Positions 47,215 to 59,079 of a DNA stretch of 64,000 nucleotides are shown piece after piece. The position numbers and the translations under genes are program-made. Source of the DNA: Heterobilharzia americana (lineage: Eukaryota > Platyhelminthes > Trematoda > Strigeidida > Schistosomatidae). The stretch lies in assembly GCA_944470555.2 (NCBI GenBank), contig OX104128.1, forward strand, positions 40,035,920 through 40,099,919, read 5' to 3'. Below the pieces are notes generated by a model. The model was given only the letters and a program-made list of their open reading frames with translations. It was not told the origin of the DNA and ran no database searches. Numbering within the stretch: position 1 is the stretch's first letter; each line of letters starts with the position of its first letter.

Positions 47215-49450
47215 AATTTAAAAGCTCGTTTCTGAGGCTAGTTACGAACTGAGTTCGAGTACAGAGCTTTCAACAGGGTTACTTAGCCGACACTTCTTTC
47301 AATGAGATGCACTACTGTAATACCACTGGAGTGACGGGATTAAATGCTATCTTCAAGTCAAGGAATATAGCTAATGTCTGGTTTTAGGAAGTCTATTCAA
47401 AGATATGATAAAGGGTGAATATCTAATTAATACACGCATGGCAAGGTCTGAAACCTGTTTGTTTCTCCGGTTTTGTTTTTCCAAGCATCACTCAGGGATC
47501 TGATGATTATAGAACCTAGAATCTTTGATACAATCTTCGTCAGATGTATTTCTTTGTGGTCATCATAAAAGACATTTTTTTCCTCAAAGACTGCGACAGT
47601 AAGCGGTTGAGACCAATCAGAATGGATGTCCTCTAGTTCCCATATACCAGCTAAAGCTCCGGTTAGTCCAAACAATATTCCTTGTCTACAGTCACCATGT
47701 AGTTTCGGTGCAAGCCCATCAAGGTCTACTACTCTTTTCTGTTTAGGGTTATTAAGAGCCTCAGCAATATCTGAAAGAGTTAGAGGTCTTATCTCAATGT
47801 CGTACTCAGGCTCCAGTCGTTTAAAGGAAACTGAAGAGTGATTAAAGGCAAGCTGAATTTTTCCCAGGTGTGTTTCACAGATTGTTTAAATCATGTCCCC
47901 TGTGAGTTTATAGCATATCCATCTATGCCACCTGTAAGCTCATTAAACAGCCTTTTCAACTGCAGTTCGTTTGTTAAGCATAAATAACTGTATACTATTG
48001 CCCAAACACTGGCCCTTTCTAACCTTTTCTAAGGGTCAATCCCAGTGCTTATCACTGATTTCACAGCCGATGGGAGTTTGTGATTGGATTCTTGATAATG
48101 AGTAACGTTGTCATGTTCTGATAACAGTCTAATCGAAGCTTCCAAGAAAGTAGCCACAGCATCCTTATCATTGGGCTGTCCTCGAGGTGGCTTCTCAGTT
48201 GCGGTATTCCTACATCTATGCGAGCAAACAGACGTGCTCGAATGTAAATATGTCTATTGATCAGAAAGTGTGCTAGAAGTATTGGGAATTTTCCACTGAC
48301 GCTTCTACGCGATAACTGATAGCGGTATGCTCTGTCTTTGTCCACCGTAGAGTTGAGGTCAATGCATGCCGCATCAAGTTTTCGTGATGGCCAGAAACAG
48401 GTGGCTGCCTGAGTGAACTTGTAGCAGTTGACTGTCGTAATGAGATCATTCTCTTTGGGCTCCGGAACTATCGCCTATGTACCTCACTTGGTCTTCTTAT
48501 TTGCGCATGGAATTTACTCGCTGTGATAGCTACGTCTGAACGTTTGACTTTAAGTAAGGGCTAGACAGTTTTCGGTTAACCTATCTTTCACTTCATCTGA
48601 AATGCAGACAGTAAGTGCGTAAGAAAAGATTACAAACAGAAGACGAAGAGTTTGATCATTTTTTCCAATTCATCATTCACAGTTCAACACTACAGGAGGC
48701 TGTCCAATAGGATCCAGTCAAATAGGGCACTTTCTGCCTTAGAACCAAAACTGAACACCTACGTCTGTAAGATCATGATAACTAGTCATCGAATCTCCAG
48801 TAATGCAAAGGGTGAACTCAGATTCGTCGAAATGGGTGAGTGAGGTTCAAGAAATAACCATACTTGAATCTTGTACACTTGTCTCACAAACACAATACAC
48901 GCTCATGAACCAAGATGTCAGAGTCTCATTATATGGTTTGCCGGAAATTGCAGGTATCAGAGTTTCGACATGAAGGGAGGAAATCAGTTTTATGGGATCA
49001 GGGTTGCTGTTTACCGAGCTCAAACCGTTATCAAGAGCTGCATAGCCCGAAGAAATTAAAATGATGCGTCACTATTGACAGAAAGATGGGTAGAAAGATT
49101 AGAAAGTAAATATGTGGAAGCTTGATAATGACCTAAGAGAACTTGAGTACCGATAGAAATGTGAGGACACTTGGCATTTTAAGCCATCCACACCCTGATA
49201 GATCACTTCTAATTGCAACATCTGAAGAAGAAAGTGGTATGCGACCATACAGTTCAGGGGAGAAGTGTTTCAGGCCATTCTACTCAGGCGTTTGGGAAAG
49301 CATTTGATTTATATTGGATTACTTCACGTTTGAACTTAAAAGCACTATACCATTAGCATGAGGATACCATGTGACAGAGAATACTCTGCTATTTTCAGGA
49401 CCAACTATTTGTAAATACTTCTGTCAATAAGGAGAGGAGGCATTGTTATG
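47215..49450 (-). mobile_element. RTE-like LINE, family A copy 4 (A4), 3' end missing
   Basis: Minus-strand element. The upper part (48600-49450) is a diverged copy of the 5' region and endonuclease start of A1/A3. RT sequence occupies 47215-47680: LTVAVFEEKNVFYDD, IHLTKIVSKILGSIIIRSLS and, lower down, TLAIFLDLKIAFNPV (motif A, aspartate kept). The element stops at about 47215, before the catalytic YADD box, so the RT C-terminal half and 3' end are gone. Loss of the 3' end is unusual for LINE insertions and implies a later deletion. Confidence 0.75.
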
Positions 49451-50219
49451 GAATACTGGTTAACCACAAGAAACATCCTACTACTGTTCACTCCATATAA
49501 CTAGTAGCATAAGTTAGTGTTTGAACCGTCATCTTCACGTGAACTAGTTAAGCTCTAACGGTAATTGCTATGATTCTTACCAATATCCAGAAAGATCTTT
49601 GAGTATGGTAGGACATTATGAAGGAGTCTTCCTAACCAGTATAGCTGATCGGTTAATCTGTATATGCAAATTCAACCACTACGTCAATATGTAACCCAGT
49701 AATCCCTTACTTCAGTGGATAATTTAACAAGTGTGAAATCGAACCATTTTCTGGAATGAAAATTGGTGAGAATCAATTTAAGGTATTATATTTGTTGCAT
49801 TCACCAATAAACTGTGTCAGCAGTCCACTGGAAACCCCTTATTTATCTGATATTTGTGGTTTATTAACTATTTACTTTTGTGACAGATGTTAGTTTTGGT
49901 CACAGAAAACTTTCTGCAAGACCAAATCAAGTTCATGAATCACCTATGATCTATTAGAGGATGCTACACTATTGTAAGTGGTTCTTATCGAACTTCGTTG
50001 ACCGGGTAATGAAGGTCAACCATCTCAACAAATGAAAATGAAATTATATTGCATAATATTAAGTTTTAAATGACTTGAGAAAACTTGAGTTTTACGCTTG
50101 AATATGTTCTTTGTAATTGGGGAGAGATATCACACTACTTACAACCAATGTCTTGTGGTATGGTATCAATGTAAAATAGTCGTTGAATACACCAGATCGA
50201 AATAACCATTTTCTATATG
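49451..50219. other. Intergenic, AT-rich
   Basis: Nothing recognised. Confidence 0.35.
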
Positions 50220-50602
50220 CCTATCTGCTTGCACCGATGACCTCCCTGTTTGCGTTCGAATCGACTGGACTAGACTTGATAATGCAAGAAAATGTGAAGA
50301 GTGAGAAGAGGGGCATACGCCGGCTGGAGGGATGAAAAGACCTCTGAAGAAGATTTCGATTTCACCAACGATAATGATTTGTGTCTAGTGTCTAATGTCT
50401 CACAAAATCCATGATGTAAAGGCGAAAACCAACAAGTTAACGAAAGAGGTGGGGCAGTACAGTGAACACGGGACTTCCTTCAGGTAAACGTAGACAAGAC
50501 AGAGGTGATGAAGATACCTAACTAACAACAACAACAGCACCAACAACAACAATCACTAACCATCATGAACGGGGGAAAAGTGAAGGGAGTTGTCTCTTTC
50601 AC

Positions 50603-50760
50603 ATACCTACCTACCTACATACATACATACATACACACCTACACACCTACATACACACCTACGTACATCCGTATCTACATACCTACCTACATACATACCT
50701 ACACACCTACACACCTAAACACCTACCTACCTACACATCCACTCACCCACCTACCTACCT
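50603..50760. repeat. (TACC/TACA)n tetranucleotide array in LINE B4
   Basis: About 158 bp of TACC, TACA and CACC-type units, starting exactly where the intact element (B2) has CACCTATCTAGGCAG coding for TYLGS, and followed by the next LINE codons (GGAGGCACAGG). The array therefore grew from, or was inserted at, this site. Confidence 0.9.
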
Positions 50761-51058
50761 AGACCACATCCTTTCAACTACAGGAGGCACAGGCACACAT
50801 CAGGACGTCGAAACCATGAACGGGATAGCAAAACAGGCCTCCATTAACATGAAATCAGTGTGGAGATCCACTGCACTGCACTGCACTGAACTCAGAATAA
50901 AGCCTGAACAAGATCCGGATTTTCAACACCAATTCAGTCAAGTAAGTCACTACTTCCACATGATGGTTGAGAGACTTGACATGTTACGAAAAGCATTTCC
51001 AACAAACTGCAGACATACATCACATCAACAGCTACCACCTACTCTCACTCCACACTGA

Positions 51059-51116
51059 AGATCAGATCAGATCAGATCAGATCAGATCAGATCAGATCAG
51101 ATCAGATCAGATCAGA
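51059..51116. repeat. (AGATC)n pentanucleotide array in LINE B4
   Basis: About 11.5 units. B5 has about 10 units and B6 about 3.6 units at the equivalent place. Confidence 0.92.
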
Positions 51117-51480
51117 TGGATGATCAGAATGATAAGAATAAGCAGGAAGAAACTGTGGCTGGCAACGAACCAACCAAGAACCTATCAACCAACAAATATG
51201 TAGAAGGAAGTGGAGATGCATTCAATTGGATTGGATATACACTGAGAAGACGGTTTGTGGACATCACGCGTCAGGTTAGGTGAGGTTGTCGAGTGTAAGC
51301 TGGATGGGAAATGACGGGTTGGGCGTCTGAGGTGAGGTTGATATGGAGGAGATGATGTAAGGAATAAATGAGAGCTAGTGTGGAGTTGTGGAGCGAGGTT
51401 GGAAAGACTGGAGAGAACAGAGTGGGATGGTGACGTGCTACTGAAGTCCTATGTTGCCCTGGGAACTCAAGGAATAAATA

Positions 51481-54360
51481 ATAATAATAAATGACTTGCT
51501 CAATAAAATTGAGGAAGTTAACGGAAAGCAGACTGTGTCAGTCACCTTGTTGGTAAGCTAATCATCAGAGTGTTCAATTACTTCACATTCGATATATCTC
51601 TCATTTTTAGTAGCTGGCTTTACTACATTCTAAGAGAGGTAGTAGATTTCCGTTAACAATTAATTTCCTCGTTTTACAAAGCATTAGTATAGCAATTTTC
51701 CATTTGTGTGTGCATGATTACTACTCTTAAGTGGAAAACGTGGCGCAAAATATTACCTCACTGATTTAACATAGAAACACAAGGAAGTAAAAAGAAGCGT
51801 TTTCAGTCTCCGTTCAGAAATATCTGATCGCCTTACCATAAGTAGTTGTAGTTTCCTTCGTTTAATTTTAAGCTTGGAGTAGAGATTGATCTGATTGTTA
51901 ACGAACCATGATCTTTCTCATGATTAAAGCAAAAAACTAAATTCACCTAACTCAAATGGCTTATAAGCTTCTTGCACGAATGCTTCAACATCGCCTTGGA
52001 AAAGTTCTAGCTCATTCTTAATATTAACTTACGTTGATATCCAGCAGATATTTCTAATCTTATTTAAGACTCGTTTAATGAACAGATTTTTACTTCAGTG
52101 ACTGCTAATGTCTCTGTCCACCAGTTCTCTCGTATGAAATAAAAAAAGCAGGATATTAAACATCAGTAAGGTTAATTCTTGACAACATTCATTATCTTAG
52201 TGAACGGCTGTCAGATATTCGGAAAGATGGGTATATGGTTTGGAGTCTTGATGGATACAGCAACTGACGACTCAAATAATGGTCTAAATTCAAATCTTTC
52301 TGGTAGTCTTTCTACACTTCAATAATATCCCGCTTGTGCTCATTCTGTTTCAGCTAGTTTTCTACTTCAGAGGTTATTAGTTTTTAATCAAACACTCAAT
52401 AGCTGCTTTTTATGGGTATCTGGTCTCCGTAATCTTTAGCCTAACGAACGAAGTCGGTTATATCTCATCATCTTACTGCCAACATGAGTTTGACTTCTAC
52501 TCTCTCTTCCACTGAATTTTCATTAAACCGTTATTGTCGGGCTATTAGAACTTCAGAAGAATTTATTTTATAATAAGAACATCGTCCTCAGAGGTAGCCG
52601 CCATTGTTTCTTTGTTAATCAGGAGGCCCCGAAGTGCAGAAATTCAAGAGACGCTGAAGACTGACCAAACTGCAATTTGTTCACTGTTTTATTGCCTCAT
52701 ACAGGGGAACATTACCAAAATTATGGTGTCTGTGATGATAAAGAGCACGTGTGAGGATATCTGAAACTAAAGTAATTATTTGTTACGTACCAGTTCACTC
52801 TTTGTAACTGCTTTAGGAGGAAAACTTAGTTAGTATACTTAACTGGACGTATCTAGAACATAAAAGTAACTGATCACTCTATGAAATATGCCATTTCTTT
52901 AGAGGGGTTGTGAAAGCCATGGTAGGATTTTATAAGAACTTGATGGCCAATGTAAGGGATCAATGAGCAGAAATCCATGGGCCTAAGTTTTATTCTTCTT
53001 ACCACTCGTCCGCAAGACGCATATACAATCATTGGGAAACTGGTGTCAAAAAGAATCCCAATCTGCTTCACTCAGTGCTGAAGTGCAGAGGCTTGACAAT
53101 GATGTGTGCTAACAAGTAATAAACCTAGGGTCAGGGCTTCTTGTGGATTATCTTCAGCACTCTGACATTCGTCTGAGTAGAAAGCAGTGAGGAGTGACCT
53201 GGTGATTACATCACAAAATGATTGGCAGAATCCAGTCAGCGCTTGGGATTGGTACAAATCTTGCGATTCAGATTTCGAAAATGTCGTCTTATAGCAGCAG
53301 ACACTTGAGGGAAAAGAACGGTTGTGGGTGACTGAAGCTAGGAGGACGCTCAAATCATACAAAAAATCTAGAACAGGTTTCGACCACAATTTATTGCCTA
53401 TAATCATATCAACATAACTCTAGAACTTTGAGACATGGTTTATATGCTTCTAATTTTCTCACCTTTCTTGTAACTTAGGTAGTAAGATTTTTCACATGTA
53501 TGCGGAACAAACCCTGAGTCATTTCTGTTGCACATACTTAGGGTTGACTTTAAAGGCCACCCTAGCAATGATTAAAATATCCAATTATATTCCTTTATTT
53601 CGGCTGGAAAGATAGATTTACTTAAAATAAAGTTGAGTTAGTTATTTCATTTATTGTTAGGGCAGCCCTTAAAGTCACTCTTATTTGGTGTCGATCCGAT
53701 AAATAATGGATTAGTAAGTTACACGGACTATTACTTTCTCCCATCTTATTGTATGGTCTTGTGTAACCTCATGGATAGCTATAGACGAGCTATTTTCTAG
53801 ATTCCATATCTTACTACGATCTTGAACAAAATAATCTTGATTTAGCCAGGTTTTTATGCTTGAAATGCCTAATTGACCTTAGTCGACTACTTCGACCTTA
53901 TGCATTTGACCTGATAATCATTGTAAAGGATTTGTCAAACTAAATTATTTTGTCTTATCGGATCAATAGGATATTTTGGCCGAAATATCTCTTCAGAAGT
54001 GAGTTTAAATGTCGTTCTAGTCTAGCCTTATTGAGAATCCTACATAATGTTTCTGTGATACTTTCATTGAATGGTAATGCTGTAGAGCCTTTGAATTCTC
54101 TCTCCACAGTGTTGCCATTATCAATATTATTGTCATTGTTATTTACATCTGTGGTACAACTATTGGTAATATTTTTTTACGATTACTGAGATTTACTAAT
54201 TTATTTATGAGGGTAATTCTTGATGAGTTAGGTATCAAAGAAGAGAAATCAGATATGCCAAAGAAAAGCCAGCATTCATTAAGCTATCATGAAAAAGAAG
54301 GTGCTTTATCTTGCATTGAATGTATTTTTATCTATACTGGGTGATAGTTGAGGGTGAAAT
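51481..54360. other. Spacer between inverted LINEs B4 and B5
   Basis: About 2.9 kb of AT-rich sequence. It contains the minus-strand open pair at 52874-53407 (listed separately); otherwise nothing recognised. Confidence 0.4.
52874..53407 (-). pseudogene. Unclassified repeat-derived open region with one stop
   Basis: A minus-strand frame of 111 codons (53407-53072) ending in a stop and continuing in the same frame for 65 codons (53071-52874). No known domain (LTGFCQSFCDVITRSLLTAF and then ECQSAEDNPQEALTLGLLLV are typical stretches). The middle (about 53190-53270) resembles, in opposite orientation, part of the 5' region of LINE A1/A2 (3400-3470), so it is more likely part of a dispersed repeat than a host gene. 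Confidence 0.35.
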
Positions 54361-54443
54361 GAAAATTTAGACCGCAACCGGATTCGAACCAGTGACCACC
54401 GGGTTACCGGGTTACCGATGCCCTACCAACTGAGCTACAAAGT
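54361..54443 (-). repeat. tRNA-derived sequence (SINE head), not a functional tRNA
   Basis: On the minus strand: TAGCTCAGTTGGTAGGGC (A box and D arm, D stem pairs GCTC/GGGC), an anticodon-arm region, and GGTTCGAATCC (B box; T stem ACTGG/CCGGT pairs fully). The 3' acceptor half TGCGGTC has no matching 5' half (the sequence there is AACTTTG), and the anticodon arm holds a tandem 8-bp duplication (GGGTTACC twice at 54409-54424 on the + strand), giving an oversized loop. tRNA-derived but not a tRNA gene. Confidence 0.75.
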
Positions 54444-54887
54444 TCGACTTCCATTTTATCATAGGACAGCACTAAGTATAAAAGGGTTGGTTTTCATCCA
54501 GGAAACTGTTGACAATGAATATACACTGGATATGCATTTCGTCCTACTTGGTCTGCCTAAACAAAAAACGTCAGTAATATTTGTTGGAATCAAGCTCATT
54601 ACCATTAGGTGCATTTGTGTGTGCATTCGCTTCCGAAATCATGAAGTCAAATTCAGCAGTTGACGAACATCAGAAATCTATTCTTAGGCTAATCATCAAC
54701 TGTGAAACTACACATAGAAAAGGAAAGATCGAAACTATAAGTCACTGAGGAGACAATATTATGGCTGGTCAAAGAATTGCATGGCTTTTATATAGCTCAC
54801 TGCAATATAGGTATATCGAATGCAAGAACTCACCAACAAAACATCCACAAACACTTATTGAGCATTATAATCTGTCTTCTGGGTTCC
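54444..54887. other. Spacer between tRNA-like segment and LINE B5
   Basis: Possibly the body of the SINE whose head is at 54361-54443. No gene recognised. Confidence 0.3.
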
Positions 54888-55232
54888 CAGGGCAACATAG
54901 GACTTCAGTAGCACGTCACCATCCCACTCTGTTCTCTCCAGTCTTTCCAACCTCGCTCCACAACTCCACACTAGCTCTCATTTATTCCTTACATCATCTC
55001 CTCCATATCAACCTCACCTCAGACGCCCAACCCGTCATTTCCCATCCAGCTTACACTCGACAACCTCACCTAACCTGACGCGTGATGTCCACAAACCGTC
55101 TTCTCAGTGTATATCCAATCCAATTGAATGCATCTCCACTTCCTTCTACATATTTGTTGGTTGATAGGTTCTTGGTTGGTTCGTTGCCAGCCACAGTTTC
55201 TTCCTGCTTATTCTTATCATTCTGATCATCCA

Positions 55233-55284
55233 TCTGATCTGATCTGATCTGATCTGATCTGATCTGATCTGATCTGATCTGATC
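55233..55284. repeat. (CTGAT)n pentanucleotide array in LINE B5
   Basis: About 10.4 units; same element position as 51059-51116 (B4) and 27910-27928 (B6). Confidence 0.92.
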
Positions 55285-55569
55285 TTCAGTGTGGAGTGAG
55301 AGTAGGTGGTAGCTGTTGATGTGATGTATGTCTGCAGTTTGTTGGAAATGCTTTTCGTAACATGTCAAGTCTCTCAACCATCATGTGGAAGTAGTGACTT
55401 ACTTGACTGAATTGGTGTTGAAAATCCGGATCTTGTTCAGGCTTTATTCTGAGTTCAGTGCAGTGCAGTGCAGTGGATCTCCACACTGATTTCATGTTAA
55501 TGGAGGCCTGTTTTGCTATCCCGCTCATGGTTTCGACGTCCTGATGTGTGCCTGTGCCTCCTGTAGTTG

Positions 55570-55690
55570 AAAGGATGTGGTCTAGGTGGGTAGGTAAGTA
55601 GATGGGTGGGTAGGCAGGTGGGTAGGTATGTAGGTATGTATGTATGTATGTAGGTGTGTAGGTGTGTATGTATATATGTAGGTAGATATG
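55570..55690. repeat. (GGTA/GTAT)n tetranucleotide array in LINE B5
   Basis: About 120 bp of GGTA, GTAT and GGTG units; same element position as 50603-50760 (B4) and 28229-28255 (B6). Confidence 0.9.
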
Positions 55691-56012
55691 TGAAAGAGAC
55701 AACTCTCTTCACATTTCTCCCGTTCATGATGGTTGGTGATTGTTGTTGATGCTGTTGTTGTTAGTTGGATGTCTTCATCTCCTCTATCTAGTGTACGTTT
55801 ATTTGAAGGAAGTCCCGTGTTCACTGCCCTGCCCCACCTCTTTCGTTAACTTGTTGGTTTTTACCTGTATATCTTCGAGTTTGTGTGACATTAGGCATTA
55901 GACACAAATCATCATGGTGGTTTGTGAAATTGATATCTCCTTCTGAGGTCTTTTCATCGGTTCAACCAGCGTATGCCTCTCTTTTCGCTCCTCATAGTTT
56001 ACTGCATGATCG

Positions 56013-56035
56013 AGTCCGGTCCAGTCCAGTCCAGT
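56013..56035. repeat. (CCAGT)n pentanucleotide in LINE B5
   Basis: About four imperfect units at a place where B6 and B2 have a single GGACTGGATC-type sequence. Confidence 0.8.
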
Positions 56036-57123
56036 TAACCACAATCAGGGAGATCATCTGTGATGGTGGGTGGCAACCTTGTCTTACTCCCTCCTGCCTT
56101 CACTTCAAACGTGTCACTCTGCTTTCCATTGTGAATCACTTGGCATATAGCATCACATAATATATGGCTGCTGTTGAATGAGCTTGATTGTTAAGTGTTT
56201 GTGGCACTCACTGTGTAGTGTTGAAGCAGTTTCCAAACTACTACTCGGTCGAGTGGATGCTATCAAAGGCATGCGTTTTCGAAGTCGATGATGTTGAGGT
56301 TGAGTTGAGTTGACTGGCATTCTACACTGTATTCTATGATGATGCTTAGTGTAACATTGCGTTGCAATTTGATGCGCACATGATTTGTTCATCCTGAAGT
56401 CAGCCAACCAGCCAGGTGGCCAGTCAGCGTGTTCTGTTCGTGATGCTGTTGAATCCGGAGAGATGTTTAGTCTCATCAGTCTGATGCGGCGTAATATTTT
56501 GCTTGAGATGGGTGGTGACAGGAGGATGATTACTCACCAGTTCTTGCAAACACTTAGGTCTCTCTCCTTTCAGTCAACGGGCAGGCATATTTTCTTCCTT
56601 CCTTCTAAACCTTCTGCATCAGTGTTGTGATCATGTCCGCTATTGTCTCTGCTTCTGGTTGAATTCCATTTGGTTATCCTGCTTTCACGGATTTCATTAG
56701 CTTTGTGGTATTCAGGACTTCACTTCTGCTTTCATTGGAATGCCTGTGTTCACTGGTAGTTCTGTGACTGGGTTGCTCATGGTATTTCTGGATGTGTTGC
56801 AGATGGTAGTGATGGTTGATGCAAGAGTTTTTTTTGTAGTGGTTAGCTCATCGTTTCCTTTGTTTCTCCTCTTTGGTATCTAGGTATCCTTCACTATCTC
56901 TCATTTGTTTCATCTGCGTTGATCTCTTTCCTATCAGATAGTAACCTGGTTCATTGATATAATGTTGTCAGGTCTCTATCTCTCCTACCTGCAGCCTATT
57001 CTGCTTCACCTGCCAGTGTGTCGTAGAAGTGTCTTTTGCCTTTGCGCGCACTCTTCACTTCTTTGTCTAGTGTAGCGTTTTATAGTTTGGGTTGTAGTCA
57101 GTTCCTCTTTTCGTTGTTCATCC

Positions 57124-57141
57124 GTGCACTGCACTGCACTG
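57124..57141. repeat. (TGCAC)n pentanucleotide in LINE B5
   Basis: Three to four units at a place where B1 and B2 have a single AAGTGCAAGG or CAGTGCAAGG. Confidence 0.8.
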
Positions 57142-57570
57142 GTTGATCTTCTGCTTTACCATCTTCTTCTCCCTACTCTATCAGCTTCCATGTGTCCGTG
57201 GATATACATTCCTTGTCTTGTTTCCTCTTCCTTCCTAATACGGTTATGCAGATTTCTTTCCAAATCTCTTTCAAAGACTTCCAGTGTTCTTCCACGCAGG
57301 TTTCTTCAGGGATGCTCCTCGATATCTCCCGATTTTGTCTTGATGTCTGACGTGAAGCTGTCCTTTGTAGTTTCGTCCTTTGGTTTTTGTTCCGGCTGTT
57401 CACCTTGAACTGTGGTCTATCATCAACTTCTTTGAAGGCTTTCAACTTGGTTTTGAAGGTTGGTTCCTTGCACTAGACAGTGAGTGGTATGAACCTACAT
57501 CTGTTTCCTTTCTTGATCTTGTGTCGAGTAGGCTGCATCTCCACCTTCTTGACATTGAAATGAAGCTCAT

Positions 57571-59079
57571 TATTCTGAAGTGTATCATTCAGTACTGTAG
57601 TCAGATTAGTAGACCGCTCCGCAGTTGGTCCGTTTTAGAACCAGAGTTCGTCTGCAAGTTATTCTCAGGCATTCATCACTAAGTTAAATCCCAACAGATT
57701 AATAGTTCATGTAGCCCACATGAATAATATTGACCGTTAGAATAAGGGAATCTGGTAACCGTGGGATACGTTAATTGTAGGATGTATTTTGCCTGTCGAG
57801 ATCCTCATCTGGCCATGAATACTGATTAATTTGAGGTTGAACCCAGCTTTGGTCAAAACACAGGCTAGTGGCTGGGAACTGGTGGGTGTTTAAACACTAT
57901 AAAAATGTGATTGGTCCATTGTCAGTTCACATGTCAATCATAATTGGCATATTTAACAAAGAATAAAAGTGCCGAAATAGCAACTACTCTGCTTTCGTTA
58001 TCCATACTACTAACCAGTCAACACAGAAATCATATAAAAAGGCTGTGGTTCATTCAAATATATGGTACAGTCTTCAACAACTTTACATGCAACCAAGCTA
58101 AGTAAAACTGTCACTGGAAACCGAAAGTAACTTTTTAAAAATCACAAAATTTCTTACGGCATATGCTGGCATCACAGAAGCCAGTTACAGGTTTTAAGAA
58201 TCTCTTTAAGCAGTGGATGAATTAATGAGTTATCATTTGTGAACAAAAACTCATGAAGGTATCTCAGTTCTTCCCTTCCAGGTATCAGTATATATTACTG
58301 TATCAAAAACAGCCCATCTCTCTAGAACGGGTGCGGATGACTCCCATTTGTTTTTCAACTATTTAAAATATTGTTACTCAACCCATCCATTCTCCACCCT
58401 TGTTTAACCTTCTATCACAATAGTTTTGCCTTCTCCAACAGGAAATTCGTCAACATCTAAAAGTACTCTTCAGACTCCGTGTACATAAACATAAGTGCGG
58501 TCGCGCTCCATATCACTCAAAGCTGTGATAACACAGTATCTAAATGCTCCATTGATCTAACTATCTCAGTGTTTTGACTTGTACTAATGAAACAGGAAAA
58601 ATGCTTAAAAAACAGAGTCAATAAACACAAAGTTGTTTACAATCAGAGTAGCTGAAAAATACCTTGAGAACAAAGTATCCATTTCTCAGAACATGATATG
58701 ATGAATAGACAACAACCATAAGTCGCTATCCATCTAATTTTCCTATTTTAAGATTGATGTTTTGTCAGTGTACATTATCAAATATAAATTAACGGTTAAT
58801 AGCTGCTCCTTCAGGATATTCTGTCATGTTCTGCCGCATCTCTTTCAGACTTCTTTCACACTGAGTATATATCTAGCAAAACTTCGTCCTGAAGTAAGCT
58901 GCTAATCTGAAAGTCTACATTGGTAGCCATCGTTTTCGTTTGTAAAGTTTAATGAAATTCAACTGAACGAAAACCGTATGACAGATAGAAAATAACAGAC
59001 TAGAGTTTAGCTCTTGTGCAGGTCAAAGCAATAAAGCGGTGGACAGGAAATTTTATTTTGAACACTTTTCTTGTATTCC
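57571..59079. other. Intergenic, AT-rich
   Basis: Nothing recognised over 1.5 kb. Confidence 0.4.

Larger units (their letters stand above)
50220..51480 (+). mobile_element. RTE-like LINE, family B copy 4 (B4), microsatellite subfamily
   Basis: Plus-strand 3' part of the element, from within the RT palm (50270, SEKRGIRRL-like) to an A/T tail (GGAATAAATAATAATAATAAATGAC) at 51480. The catalytic region reads EDFDFTNDNDLCLVS: residues are inserted into the F-x-D-D box. It carries a TACC/TACA array inside the codons for the SFTYLGS block, a TGCAC run (50868-50888) and a GATCA array (51059-51116). From about 50800 to 51470 it is nearly identical to B5, which lies inverted 3.4 kb away. Confidence 0.85.
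54888..57570 (-). mobile_element. RTE-like LINE, family B copy 5 (B5), microsatellite subfamily
   Basis: Minus-strand element lacking the 5' region and most of the endonuclease. From 57570 down: endonuclease C-terminus and linker (57445-57173, MKAFKEVDDRPQFKV...), RT (about 56900-55900) and C-terminal domain. The catalytic box is disrupted (around 55930-55960 the F-x-D-D region contains extra bases). Four tandem-repeat expansions are visible: TGCAC (57124-57141), CCAGT (56013-56035), GGTA (55570-55690) and CTGAT (55233-55284). It ends at 54888 without the A/T tail of B4. Confidence 0.82.

Noticed and set aside
50603..50766. Thr/Tyr/His/Pro-repeat protein
   Set aside because: The repeat peptide is the translation of a tetranucleotide microsatellite inside a LINE.
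51059..51116. CRISPR-like array
   Set aside because: Pure 5-bp tandem repeat without spacers, in a eukaryotic LINE.
54361..54443. A tRNA gene
   Set aside because: The A and B boxes and D/T stems are present, but the acceptor stem does not pair and the anticodon arm is disrupted by an 8-bp duplication.
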